Source: a bacterium (GTDB lineage: Bacteria > ARS69). Taken from it: a stretch of 64,000 nucleotides of DNA. The notes beneath the pieces are model-generated. The model saw only the letters and a program-made list of their open reading frames with translations. It was not told the origin of the DNA and searched no databases. This document shows positions 31,169 through 41,300 of this stretch, one piece after another (position 1 is the first letter of the stretch; each line of letters starts with the position of its first letter). The stretch is taken from NCBI GenBank assembly GCA_025774805.1, contig JALGZR010000002.1:1-64000 (forward strand). Direction: 5' to 3'. The position numbers and the translations under genes are program-made.

Positions 31169-34100
31169 ATGCGTCCCGAATCGATCGGAAGGTATTCCAT
31201 CGCGGGAGAGCTCGGGCGGGGCGGAATGGGAGTCGTCTATCTGGCGACGGATCCCCGGCTCGATCGGCGGGTGGCGCTGAAGGTCCTTCCCAGGCGCATC
31301 GCGCGGGATCCGGAGCGAGTCCGGCGCTTCGAGCTCGAGGCCCGCATCCTCGCCGCCGTCGATCACCCGAACATCGCCACGATCTTCTCGCTCGAGGAGT
31401 CGGACGATCGGCACTTCCTGACCATGGAGCTCGTCTCCGGGGAGACGCTCGCCGATCGATTGTCGCGAGGTCCTGTCCCTCTCGAGAGCTCGCTCGACAT
31501 CGCCCGACAGATCGCGAGCGCACTCGAGACCGCTCACCGTCAGGGGGTCGTGCACCGCGATCTCAAGCCCGCGAACGTGATGGTCGCTCCCGGACCGATC
31601 GCCAAGGTCATGGACTTCGGTCTCGCGAAGGCCGGCAAGTCCGACTCCGATTCGACATCCGAAGGCTCCACGGCGAGCGACTCGTTCGGACCGGTGCTTG
31701 GCACGCCCGGCTACGCGAGTCCCGAGCAGCTCCGGGGCGAGGACGTCGATCACCGCGCGGACGTCTGGGCCTTCGGCTCCGTTCTCTACGAGTGCCTGTC
31801 CGGCCGGCCCGCCTTCCCCGGCGACACGCCGGCCGATCGGATCGCCTCGACCCTCGGGGGCGGACCCGACTGGGCGGCCCTCCCCCCCACCACCCCCGAG
31901 CGTCTTCGCCGGCTCGTCCGTTGCTGCCTCGAGAGGGACGTGGGATGCCGCGTCGGCTCGATCGCGCGCGTCCGGACCGAGATCGAGGACATCCTCGCGG
32001 GACGCCCCTCTTCGGATCCGTCCTCCCCCGTCGGAACGGAGCCGGTCGCCACCCCCCACAACCTCACGCTGCATCTCGCGAGCTTCATCGGACGCCGGGA
32101 CGAGAGGGATGACGTCGCCCGGGCTCTCCGGGAGCACCGTCTCGTCACCCTCACCGGGGCGGGCGGATGCGGCAAGACGCGTCTCGCCCTCGAGGTCGGC
32201 CACGGTCTCCTGGCCGAGTACCCGGACGGGGTCTGGCTCGCGAATCTCGCCGGCGTAAGCGATCCGGCGAGGGTGGTTCCCTCCGTTGCCACGGTCGTCG
32301 GGGTTCAGGAGGAACCGAACCGACCTCTCGTCGACAGTCTCGTGGATCATGTGGACGGCCGGCGGCTACTTCTCATTCTCGACAACTGCGAGCACCTTCT
32401 CGCCGCCTGTGCCCGCCTCGTCGATGATCTTCTCGCCCGCGTCGAGAGCCCGCGGATCCTCACGACGAGCCGCGAGGCCCTCGGGCTCGCCGGCGAGGTC
32501 GTCCTTCGAGTGCCGCCCCTCGCCGTTCCCGCTTTCGGAACGCCCCCGGTCCTCGAGGAGCTCCGACGAGTCGAGTCCGTTCGCCTCTTCGTCGAGCGAG
32601 CGGCGGCGGCGGCGAGCGGCTTCGTCCTGACCGGCGAGAACGCCTCCGATGTCTCCCGGATCTGCCGCCGGCTCGACGGCATTCCGCTCGCCATCGAGCT
32701 CGCGGCCGCGCGCATCCGCGCGCTTCCCCCCGCCGAGATCGGGAGACGGCTCGATGATCGCCTCGATCTTCTCGCCGTCGGCCCCCACGCCGTCGAACCC
32801 CGCCACCAGACCCTTCGCGCCCTCATCGACTGGAGTCACGACCTTCTGTCGGAGAAGGAGCAGACGTTGTTCCGTCGCCTGTCCGTCTTCGCGGGAGAAT
32901 TCGACATCGACCGGGTCGAGACCGTCTGCGCCGGCGACGGGATCGATCGCGGGGACATCCTGACCCTTCTCTCCCATCTCGTGGAGCAGTCGCTCCTCGA
33001 GGTTCGCAGCGGCCGACGCCGGGAGGCGAGCCCGCGGTACCGCATGCTCGAGACGGTACGCGCCCACGCGAGAGATCGGCTGGCGGAGAGCGAGGACGAG
33101 GCCATGGTGCGCCGGCGCCACCGCGAGCACTTCGCCGAAGTCGCCGAACGCTCCGTCCCCGGCCTCACCGGTCCCGACCAGACGAGGTGGGCCGAGCGGC
33201 TCGAGGCGAGCCACGACGACCTCCGCGCCGCGATCGACGACTGCGCGAGGTCGGACGTGCCCCGGAGTCTCGAAATGGCGGGCGCCCTCGGCCGCTACTG
33301 GTTCGTCCGCGGACGGTGGAGTGAAGGACGCGACCTGATGACGGAGCTGCTGGGGAGACCGGAGGCTGCGGCCGGAACCGCCGGGCGCGCCCGGGCGCTC
33401 TCCTGGACGGGTTGGCTCCTGTACTGGCAGGGAGAATTCTCCGGCGCGAATTCCGTCCTCGAGGAGGCCCTGTCGATCTTCCGGGGGCTCGGCGATCGGA
33501 CCGGGATCGCGGAGGCGTTGAACAACCTGGGAGCGGTGGCCATGGGGCTCGGCGAGTTGGAGCGTTCTCGCGATTGTCACCAGGAAGCCCTCGCGATTCG
33601 CCGTCGGACGGACGATCGCCGCGCCATCGCCGTCTCCGTTCACAATCTGGGTGAGGTCTATCTCGCTCGAGGTGAGCACGAGAAGGCCCGCGCGGCCTTC
33701 GAGGAGAGCCTGTCGCTCTTTCGGAGCGTGGAGCACATGATGGGGGTCGCGGACTCCCTGAGCGCACTGGGGCAGATCGCGGAGCACTTCGGGGATCTCG
33801 AACGGGCACGCGCCCACCACGAGGAGAGCCTGGCGAATCGTCGGGATCGGGGCGATCCCATGGGCACGGCCGAATCTCTCCGTCAGTTGGGACGCCTGTC
33901 GATGCGGCGCGGTGATCTTGCCGACGCGCACGCGCTGCTTCGCGAGAGCCTGGCCATCCACCGAGAGCTGGGAGATCGCACGAACGTCGCGAGCGGGCTC
34001 GAGGCTCTGGGCGAGCTGGCCGCCCGGGACGGTCGGGCGGCCCGGGCCGCCCGGATCCTCGGCGCCGCCGCGGCGCTCCGGGAGGAGATCCGGGCGTGGT

Positions 34101-34249
34101 CCTCCGCCGGTGATCGCGAACGGCTCGAGCAGGCCGTGGTCCTGACGCGAAAAGCCCTGGGCGGGGAGAGGTTCGACGCCGAGCGCCGGGCCGGTCAGGC
34201 GATGCCGATCGAGGAGGCCGTCGAGTTCGCCCTCGGTTCGGACAACTGA
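31169..34249 (+). CDS. Ser/Thr kinase - STAND ATPase - TPR regulator
   Basis: A 1026-residue soluble signalling protein. Residues about 8-270 are a eukaryotic-like kinase with GELGRGGMGVVY, VALKVL, VVHRDLKPANVM, DFGLAKAG and ASPEQ, all catalytic residues present. From about 305 follows a STAND/NB-ARC-type ATPase: Walker A TGAGGCGKTRLAL, Walker B LLLILDNCEHLL, ILTTSREALGLAGE and GIPLAIELAAARI, then a winged-helix region. From about 640 to 980 lie TPR repeats (ALNNLGAVAMGLGELERSRD and similar). The architecture resembles mycobacterial PknK and AfsR-like regulators, minus a DNA-binding domain that I can see. A GGGGAGGGAG ribosome site precedes the ATG at 31169. No target gene is evident nearby. 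Confidence 0.9.
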   Translation: MRPESIGRYSIAGELGRGGMGVVYLATDPRLDRRVALKVLPRRIARDPERVRRFELEARILAAVDHPNIATIFSLEESDDRHFLTMELVSGETLADRLSRGPVPLESSLDIARQIASALETAHRQGVVHRDLKPANVMVAPGPIAKVMDFGLAKAGKSDSDSTSEGSTASDSFGPVLGTPGYASPEQLRGEDVDHRADVWAFGSVLYECLSGRPAFPGDTPADRIASTLGGGPDWAALPPTTPERLRRLVRCCLERDVGCRVGSIARVRTEIEDILAGRPSSDPSSPVGTEPVATPHNLTLHLASFIGRRDERDDVARALREHRLVTLTGAGGCGKTRLALEVGHGLLAEYPDGVWLANLAGVSDPARVVPSVATVVGVQEEPNRPLVDSLVDHVDGRRLLLILDNCEHLLAACARLVDDLLARVESPRILTTSREALGLAGEVVLRVPPLAVPAFGTPPVLEELRRVESVRLFVERAAAAASGFVLTGENASDVSRICRRLDGIPLAIELAAARIRALPPAEIGRRLDDRLDLLAVGPHAVEPRHQTLRALIDWSHDLLSEKEQTLFRRLSVFAGEFDIDRVETVCAGDGIDRGDILTLLSHLVEQSLLEVRSGRRREASPRYRMLETVRAHARDRLAESEDEAMVRRRHREHFAEVAERSVPGLTGPDQTRWAERLEASHDDLRAAIDDCARSDVPRSLEMAGALGRYWFVRGRWSEGRDLMTELLGRPEAAAGTAGRARALSWTGWLLYWQGEFSGANSVLEEALSIFRGLGDRTGIAEALNNLGAVAMGLGELERSRDCHQEALAIRRRTDDRRAIAVSVHNLGEVYLARGEHEKARAAFEESLSLFRSVEHMMGVADSLSALGQIAEHFGDLERARAHHEESLANRRDRGDPMGTAESLRQLGRLSMRRGDLADAHALLRESLAIHRELGDRTNVASGLEALGELAARDGRAARAARILGAAAALREEIRAWSSAGDRERLEQAVVLTRKALGGERFDAERRAGQAMPIEEAVEFALGSDN

Positions 34250-34309
34250 GCCTCTTTCCTACCGGCTCCAGGGGAGCTCAGAATTCACCGGAATTGTGCA
34301 TGCTTCCTC

Positions 34310-34632
34310 ATGCGTGCGCCCGACCACGGAGAAGCGGATCGACCGCTCCGGCCTCCGGCGAGGCGAAGCGTCTACCCGAATCCTTTCCGGTGCGAGATTT
34401 CGGTGCGATCTCAGGTGGACCGGGGTCCATCCGACGTTCGCATCGAGATTCTCGACGTGACCGGCCGGCGGGTCCGGACGCTCATCGACCGGACGATGAC
34501 TCGGGGCACGCACACCGTCGGGTGGAACACCGATGGCGGCGACGGTCGCCCTGTGGCCCCGGCACGTACCTCGCCCGTCCGCTCGTGAGCGGAAAGCGAG
34601 CCGGCACGAAGAAGATGACCGTCTTGCGGTAA
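34310..34632 (+). pseudogene. Orphan FlgD/T9SS-like C-terminal domain with a frameshift
   Basis: This is a remnant of a secreted protein. The translation runs RRSVYPNPFRCEISV, VRIEILDVTGRRVRTL, GTHTVGWNTDGGDGRPVAP and then, in another frame, GTYLARPLVSGKRAGTKKMTVLR to a TAA at 34630. A one-base deletion at about 34559-34560 splits the domain. The rest of the parent protein is missing: the kinase stop is only 60 bases upstream. The same domain ends two intact secreted proteins of this window, the multiheme cytochrome and the M12B protease. Confidence 0.8.
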
Positions 34633-34851
34633 TCTCGCGCCGGCCGAGCTTGCGGACCTTCTCGCCGAGTGGTGCTCCCGTCCGTACGAACTCCGTGCTG
34701 TCCGCGCGACCGGAAGATCCCTTACCATCACGCTGCCCGGTCCGACTTCCGGATCGGTGGATGGGCCTCACGAGCCGCTGTTCCGGCGCGCCCCCACCTT
34801 TCCGCCGGCGACGGCGGGCGCCCGACCTCGCCGCGAACGGAGAAGAGACGA

Positions 34852-35316
34852 ATGGACGAGAAGCACGAGTTCACGATCACGCTCGAGCATCGAGAGGATT
34901 TCGAGTTCGGGGTCAAGTTCGACTGGCCCGACACCGCGGACCTCCTGCTGGACGAACCGGAGCCTCTGGGGCACCGGAAGGGCCCGAACGCCTCGAGGAT
35001 CGCGGCCGCCGCGGTCGGCAACTGTCTCACCGCCAGCCTCTTCTTCTGCCTGAGGAAGTCCAAGGTCGAGCCGACGAAGCTCGGAGCGACCGTCACCGGC
35101 ATCCTTCGCCGCAACGAACGGGGTCGAATGAGAATCGGGGAGTTCCGGGTCCGAATCCGGATGGAGGGAACCGGAGAGGAGCCCGCCCGTGTCGGCCGTT
35201 GCCTGGAGCTGTTCGAGGACTACTGCGTCGTCACCGACAGCATCCGGAACGGCGTTCCCGTCGCGGTCGAGGTCGTGGACGAAAACGGAAAGGTCCTCAC
35301 GGACCAGGGAGCGTGA
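34852..35316 (+). CDS. OsmC family protein
   Basis: Related to thiol peroxidases that detoxify organic hydroperoxides. The 154-residue length is typical. The peroxidatic-type cysteine lies in AAVGNCLTASLFFCLRKSK (Cys58) and the second in ELFEDYCVVTDSI. The end VPVAVEVVDENGK is a family feature. Start at 34852 follows GGAGAAGAGA. It is probably monocistronic; a strong hairpin about 80 bases after the stop may end its transcript. Confidence 0.82.
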   Translation: MDEKHEFTITLEHREDFEFGVKFDWPDTADLLLDEPEPLGHRKGPNASRIAAAAVGNCLTASLFFCLRKSKVEPTKLGATVTGILRRNERGRMRIGEFRVRIRMEGTGEEPARVGRCLELFEDYCVVTDSIRNGVPVAVEVVDENGKVLTDQGA

Positions 35317-35393
35317 TCGTCCATCCATCCCCTGCCGCGTCCTCCCGTGTCCGAGGAGGCCGTAGGGGGAGATCGCGGACTCTCCCGAAAGAA

Positions 35394-35421
35394 GGGGGAG
35401 GCGATCGGGATCGCCTCCCCC
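35394..35421. terminator. Perfect 13-bp hairpin between convergent genes
   Basis: GGGGGAGGCGATC (35394-35406) pairs exactly with 35409-35421 across a two-base gap. It lies between the OsmC stop (35316) and the stop of the cytochrome gene on the other strand (35475). There is no T tract, so it would act as a bidirectional or factor-assisted terminator. Confidence 0.6.
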
Positions 35422-35474
35422 ACACCGCTGCCCCGACCCTTTGCCGCGTCGTCCCCGGCTTCCCGGCTACCCCG

Positions 35475-38144
35475 TCATCTCACACGCACGATCTTGCGGG
35501 TGATCGTCTTCTCGATCGTCTCGAGCCGGACGAAGTAGATGCCGGAGGCGAGGGTGCGACCGCTCTCGTCCCTGCCGTTCCACGTGACCTCGTAGCGATC
35601 CGGCTCCTGCACCTCGTTCACGAGGCCGCGGACCTTCCGGCCGGCCACGTCGAAGACGGAGAGACGGACGTGCTCCCGGTCCGGGATCGCGTAAAAGACC
35701 GTCGTGAGGGCCCGGGACGGATTGGGTCGGGCCGCCGAGAGGCTGTACGTGAGCGGAGCGGCGACCGCCGAATCGTCGGCCCCGAGACCGATGTCGCCCA
35801 GGGCCACCGTCTGCTGGGCGATCACGACCGGGGGCGCCTTGCCGGTGGCAACCCAGGCGTCGTACAGATCGTGTCCCCACGAGTTCGTGGTGTTCTCGTC
35901 GCGGAGGAACTCCACGTACTCCTTGCTCGTGGTCTGGTAGTACAGCGTCACCCGGGCCGTCTCGGAGGCGGCCGGCAGGAAGTACTGCGTATCGTCCCAG
36001 TACTGCCCGTCCGCGTAGCTGTAGGCGACCGGGGCTGACTGAATCGCCTCGAAGCCCGCGTTCGTGAACCCGCGCGGGGGGATGCGATTGTCCGAGTAGA
36101 CCGTGTCGCTCAGCACGAAGTGGAATGAAGGCCCGGCGGGAAGGCCCAGGGCCGTCGCCAGACCGGGACTCAAACCGGGATGGACCTCGTAGATCTTCAG
36201 GTTTTCGTCGTGGCTCAGCTCTCCGGTCGCGAAATCGTACGCCCCCGACTCGAACACCGGTGCCCCGACATCATCGACCGCTTCGACGCGAATCCACACG
36301 CGGCGTCCCTCCGGGTAGCCCGACGGGAGCCGGTGCCCGGTCTCGTTCGTCACGCGAACCGTGATCCCGAAGTCCTCCGGGGTCACCTCCAGCGTCGCCG
36401 CCAGCTGGATCATGGCGATGGCCCGGTCTTTGGCCGCAGCGAGCTGCGCGACGTCCACCTCGTCGGGGAAGAACATGGCGATGATGTCCGGAACGAAGGT
36501 GTTGCCACCGGTCAGATCGTGCAGGCCCAAGTCCGAGCGTGTCGGCGCCCCGGGTTCGTTACAGCCTTTGCCCGTGACGTCCCTCATGTGGCAGTCCTGG
36601 CACGTGGAGACGATCCCGTCCGGCTTGTCGCCCGCGAACTGGGGAGCGTAGACGCCGGTGCTCGCGTACTCGCTCTGCGACCACTCGCTGTAGGTCCGCT
36701 CCACCGGGAACATGTTCCGAATGTCCATGTCGGGATGCTGCTCGTCGAAGGGCGTCGGCGCGTAATCCCCGGGCGCCGTCTGGATGAAGACGGGATTGCT
36801 CACGTCGTGGCAGGTTCCGCAGAGATCCGACGACCGGTGAAAGGGCGACTCCACGGTGGCATGGCTCGCGTCGGCGTCCGCATAGGGACCGCGGCGCAAC
36901 GGCGCCGGATCGTTGATGAACTGTCCGTTGCCGTACTGCAGCGGCAGCGGCGAGACGGTCGCGAGCACGTCGACGTCCTCGGCGGGGCTGACGCCGGGCA
37001 CGTAGTCGAAGTCGACGGCCCGGTGACAGAAGTCGCAGTGGACGCCGTGCCGGTCCTTGGCGTTGAGCAGATCGCCGCTCGTGTCGACCGACCGCCCTTC
37101 CTGCCAGCCGCCCGGCGAGTGACAGCGGATGCAGACGTCTCCGACTCCCGGAGCGTCCTGCTCGGCAATGGCCATGCAGGCGAAGAAGAACGGGTCGCGG
37201 GCCGCCTGGGCCATCATGCTCCCGCGCCAGTTGAACCAGGGCTCGACCGCGGAATTGTAGTTGCCGTGGCAGCCGGCGCAGTTCACGTCCGGATCCTCGA
37301 CGACGGCGCCTTCGAACGGCTGGGTTCCGGAGAGGTCGACGTCCCGCAGCGTCGTCGGCACGTAGCCCGCCGGGATCCCGGTGATGGTGAAGTCGGCATC
37401 GCTGTCGTCGTGCCCCGGGTTGCCGGCGTTGTCGACCGCCTCGACCCGGATGCGCGTCGGGCCGGGACGGTGGGGAACGAACCAGGAGAACCCCGTGCCC
37501 GGCGCCTCGTTCCGGGCCACCGGTTTGAAGGAGGCGCCGCCGTCGTCGGACATGTAGACGTTGACGTACGCGATTCCGCTCTCGTCCATCGCGGTGTACG
37601 AGATCGAGTAGTAGCTGGCGGCGTCCAGGTTCTCCCCCCCGTTGGGAGAGCTCACGACGACCACGGGCGCGGTCGTGTCCGAGCCACCGGAGGGAGTCAG
37701 GTAGGGCTCGATCTCGGAAACGGGGATGTTCACCACGTTTCCTTTGTTCCCCTCGTAAAGCCCGGGAAACGTGGGTGTGTTCCCGAAGTTCGCGACATCG
37801 GTGATCTCTACGAGGTTGATGAAGCCGTCGCTGTCCGAGTCGTCGTTCTCGATGGCCAGGATGGCCTCCGCTTTCGTCAGGCCACCGTTCAGGCCGACCT
37901 CGACTCCGAGCCCGTACGGGTTGCGAGGGCCGCCCCCGTCGAAATTGAAGTGACAGACGCCGCAGTGGCCCGCGTTACTCGGTAGGTTGTCCAGCTGGGT
38001 GCCTTCTGCCACGGGATAGAGGTCGAAAAAGGTGCGCCGAATGGGGTTGCGGGCCTGGGCCGACTCCGCGACCACGAGGAGGACCATCGCGACCAAGGGA
38101 ACCGCACGACCGATTCGGGGACGAGACATCCGGGGCCGGGACAT
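35475..38144 (-). CDS. Secreted multiheme c-type cytochrome with C-terminal sorting-like domain
   Basis: 889 residues with a signal peptide ([18 protein letters not shown]). Six CxxCH heme-attachment motifs are seen: CGVCH at 61 and CAGCH, CIRCH, CDFCH, CGTCH, CQDCH at roughly 287, 336, 368, 440 and 513. An EF-hand-like acidic loop [13 protein letters not shown] lies near 105, and an Ig/cadherin-like segment ([14 protein letters not shown]) follows. The last 85 residues are a FlgD/T9SS-like domain (PNPS...VFDVAGRKV...GIYFVRLE). It probably carries electrons at the cell surface or in the periplasm. AAGGAGG lies six bases before the ATG. The partner donor or acceptor is not encoded here. Confidence 0.88.
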   Translation of the reverse strand: MSRPRMSRPRIGRAVPLVAMVLLVVAESAQARNPIRRTFFDLYPVAEGTQLDNLPSNAGHCGVCHFNFDGGGPRNPYGLGVEVGLNGGLTKAEAILAIENDDSDSDGFINLVEITDVANFGNTPTFPGLYEGNKGNVVNIPVSEIEPYLTPSGGSDTTAPVVVVSSPNGGENLDAASYYSISYTAMDESGIAYVNVYMSDDGGASFKPVARNEAPGTGFSWFVPHRPGPTRIRVEAVDNAGNPGHDDSDADFTITGIPAGYVPTTLRDVDLSGTQPFEGAVVEDPDVNCAGCHGNYNSAVEPWFNWRGSMMAQAARDPFFFACMAIAEQDAPGVGDVCIRCHSPGGWQEGRSVDTSGDLLNAKDRHGVHCDFCHRAVDFDYVPGVSPAEDVDVLATVSPLPLQYGNGQFINDPAPLRRGPYADADASHATVESPFHRSSDLCGTCHDVSNPVFIQTAPGDYAPTPFDEQHPDMDIRNMFPVERTYSEWSQSEYASTGVYAPQFAGDKPDGIVSTCQDCHMRDVTGKGCNEPGAPTRSDLGLHDLTGGNTFVPDIIAMFFPDEVDVAQLAAAKDRAIAMIQLAATLEVTPEDFGITVRVTNETGHRLPSGYPEGRRVWIRVEAVDDVGAPVFESGAYDFATGELSHDENLKIYEVHPGLSPGLATALGLPAGPSFHFVLSDTVYSDNRIPPRGFTNAGFEAIQSAPVAYSYADGQYWDDTQYFLPAASETARVTLYYQTTSKEYVEFLRDENTTNSWGHDLYDAWVATGKAPPVVIAQQTVALGDIGLGADDSAVAAPLTYSLSAARPNPSRALTTVFYAIPDREHVRLSVFDVAGRKVRGLVNEVQEPDRYEVTWNGRDESGRTLASGIYFVRLETIEKTITRKIVRVR

Positions 38145-38382
38145 CGGGAACCTCCTTGTCAGGACGTGGGTCAGATGGCGGGAGTCGTCAGTTCACGACC
38201 TCGAGCTCATGATCATGATACCTGACCGCAGGCCGGACTTCCAATCGCCTGGGTTCGGCCGGTTCGAGCCCCCGCCGTCCATGGGCCGTATCGTGTGGCC
38301 CCTCGCACGTCCCTCTTCTCGTGCGGTCTCATTCGAGGCCGGAAGCGCGGCTCTCGGCGTTTGTGGGGACCCCGCGGATCGG

Positions 38383-41300
38383 TCACTCGAAGAGCGACCG
38401 GAGGCGGGTCTCGCCGGCTTCGAGAGCGCGGGAGAAGCGCGGATCGTCGCGGATCGCATCCAGATCGGGGTCGACCCGGGCCCACCAGAACTCCTGGTAC
38501 CCCCGATCGACGGCCCGGCGGAACCAGTCGAGCGATCTCTCCCGGTCCCCCACCAGCGCGTAAAGGCAGGCCGCGTGGTACGCCGCCTCCGCGCTCTCGG
38601 GCTCCGCCCGCAGGGAGCGCTCGATCTCCTCGATCGCCTCCTCCGAACGGCCCATGCGCGCCAGGGTGAGGGCACGCAGGGCCGCCTCGGTTCCCGCGGG
38701 CTGGTACACGGAGTTGCGGACGGCGATCGTGAGAAAGCGCAGCGCCCGCTCGAGGTGGTGCTCGGCTTCGGGCGAGCCCTCGAAGACCTCGAACTGTGCT
38801 CGGCGATAGAGGGGTCTCGCGTAGTGCCCCACCGCCCACTCCCGGGTCAGCCCCTCGAGCCGCGGACCCCGGATCTGCCGGATCCACGTCCGCACCTCCT
38901 CACGGTGGCCCATGGCATGGTGGAGACGGACCACGAGCGCCGCGTCGGGATCCGTCTCCCACATGTTGACTCGGCTCTCGAAGACCTGCACGGCCAGATC
39001 GTGAGCGCGCCCCAGATTGCCCCCGGCCGCTTCGAGAAGCGCCAGCTCCGGCCAGGCCATGATCCGTGTCTCGAAGGAGGCGGTGTCGATGACCTCCTCC
39101 AGCAGCGCCCGCGCCCGCTCCATGTCTCCCTTCTGCCGGTACCAGGAGGCCTCGGAGACCTTCAGATCGTCGGTCCAGGTGACGTGGCCGGTTTCGCGCG
39201 CTTCGGCGAGGACGGCCAGCGCCTCGTCGAAGCGTCTCATCCGGGCGTAGTAGGAGCCCGCAGTCCAGGCCCAGGCGTCGATCCCCGAGTACTTCTGGGG
39301 AATCCCCTCCCGGATTCGCCGCAGGTACGCCTCGACGCGATCCCGCTCCCCGCGCCAGGTCAGGATCCGGACGATCGGATCGTGGTTGTAGGTCGGCGCC
39401 CGCTCGAGGGACTCGAGGGCGCCCTCCTCGTCCCCCGTCAGGAACTGCGTCTTTGCCCGCCCAGTCAGGAGCCGGGGCCCCTCCCGGATCGCGAGCGCCC
39501 GTCGGTAGGTCTCGCGGGACTCCTCGTAGTGCCCCGCGCACCGCTGGTAAGCACCCAGCAGTCCCAGGAAATAGGGCTCGTCGCGGCCGAACTCCCCGGC
39601 CGCCCGCTCCAGGATGGGGAGCATCTCGTCCGAGCGTCCGAGCTGCTCGAGCGCGTTCCAGAGAACGCTGTAACTGTAGGGCCAACGGAGCCCCGGTGTT
39701 TGCTCCACCGTCAGTCGAGCCTCCTCTGCCGCACTCTCGAAGTCGGCGAGCAGCGAATAGCTCCGGGCGATCGAGTAGGACAGGTTGGCCCAGCCCGGGC
39801 TGACGGCGAGCCCCCGGCGATAGTGCTCGATCGCCTTCTCCTGATCGCCCGAATAGCTCTGGACGTCTCCGGCCCACTGGAGCACGCGCGGAGAGTTCGG
39901 CCGCAACGCCAGCGCCCGGTCGAGAGCCTCGCGGGCCTTGTCCAGCTCCCGGTCTCGGTGCATTTCGTTCGCGAAGAAAAAAGCGCGCAGGAGGTGAGGC
40001 CACACGCGGTCCGGATTCTGTCGCACGGCCTCCTCGAGCACGGTCAGAGCGGTCGCGTAGTCTCCCCGCCACCAGGCGATGACGTCGAACAGGACCTCAT
40101 AGGCCTCCCAGTTGTAGGGGAACCGCTCCACGAAGCTCCGGGCCAGGGCTTCCATCTCGTCCAGGTTCTCGGACTTCGTCCCCAGGACATTGATGACACC
40201 GTAGTAGCCGCCGCTGTGATCGGGCCGCACCGAGATCGCCCGCCGGTAGAAGGACTCGGCCTGCTCGGGCGAGCGCAGATCGCCGTCATGCAGATCTCCG
40301 AGTTCCAGGTAGGGGCGCACGTGGTCGGGCTGGAGCTCCAGCGCCGCACGGTAGTCCCGCTCGGCCCCCTCGAAGTCGCCCCGACCCTGGAGGATACTCC
40401 CCCGGCCGCACAGCGCATCGACGCTCGGCCGCAGGGCCAGCGCCCTCTCGAACATCTCGAGCGCCTGGGACCGCTCCCCTCGCTCGGTACGGGCTTCCCC
40501 GAGCCGCACGTAGGGGGCGTCCCAGTCCGGACGGAGCTCGCTCGCCCTCTCCGCGGCCTCCAGCGCGCCGACCAGATTCTTCTCCTCGATCAGGACCTCC
40601 GCCCGAGACTCGTGGGCCTCGCTGAGGTCCGGGTCGAGGTCGAGGGAGGCCTCGATGAGCCGCTTCGCCTCGTCGAGCCAGTGCTCGTCGTAGTCGTAGC
40701 GCTCCCGGTAGCGCTGCACGTACGCGTCCGCGAGCCCGGCCGTCGCCAGAGGGTAATCCGGATCGATTCGGAGAGCCCTTTCGTACTCCGAGGCGGCCCG
40801 CGCGTTGTCCTCGAACGTCGCGAGGTCGTGGAAGTAGCGACCCTTGAGGTAGTGGTCGTAGGCCTCCCGGCTCCGGGTCGGCAGCTCGGCGACCTGCTGC
40901 CACTCGGCGTTCGTGAGCTGGACGCTCAGCTCGCTCGCGATCCGGAGCGCGATCGAGTCCTGCAGCGCGAAGACGTTTTCCAGCACGTCGTCGAATCGGG
41001 CCGTCCAGACCTGGTTCCCCTCCGCCACGTCGACGAGCCGCGGCGTGACGCGGATCCGGTCGGCCTCGCGCCGGACCGTGCCCGTCAGCACGAAATCGCA
41101 CCGGAGGCGCTCTCCCACCTCCCGCGTCGTCAGGGACTCGCCCTTCAGAGGCCGTATGTCGTCCCACGTGCTCACCCGCAAACCGCCCATCTTCCACAGC
41201 TCGTTGATCAGCTCCTCCGTCATCCCGGCCGCGAAGTAATCCTGTTCCCGGCCTTCCGAAAGGCTCTCGAACCAGTACACGGCCACCGAGGGCTTTTCCG

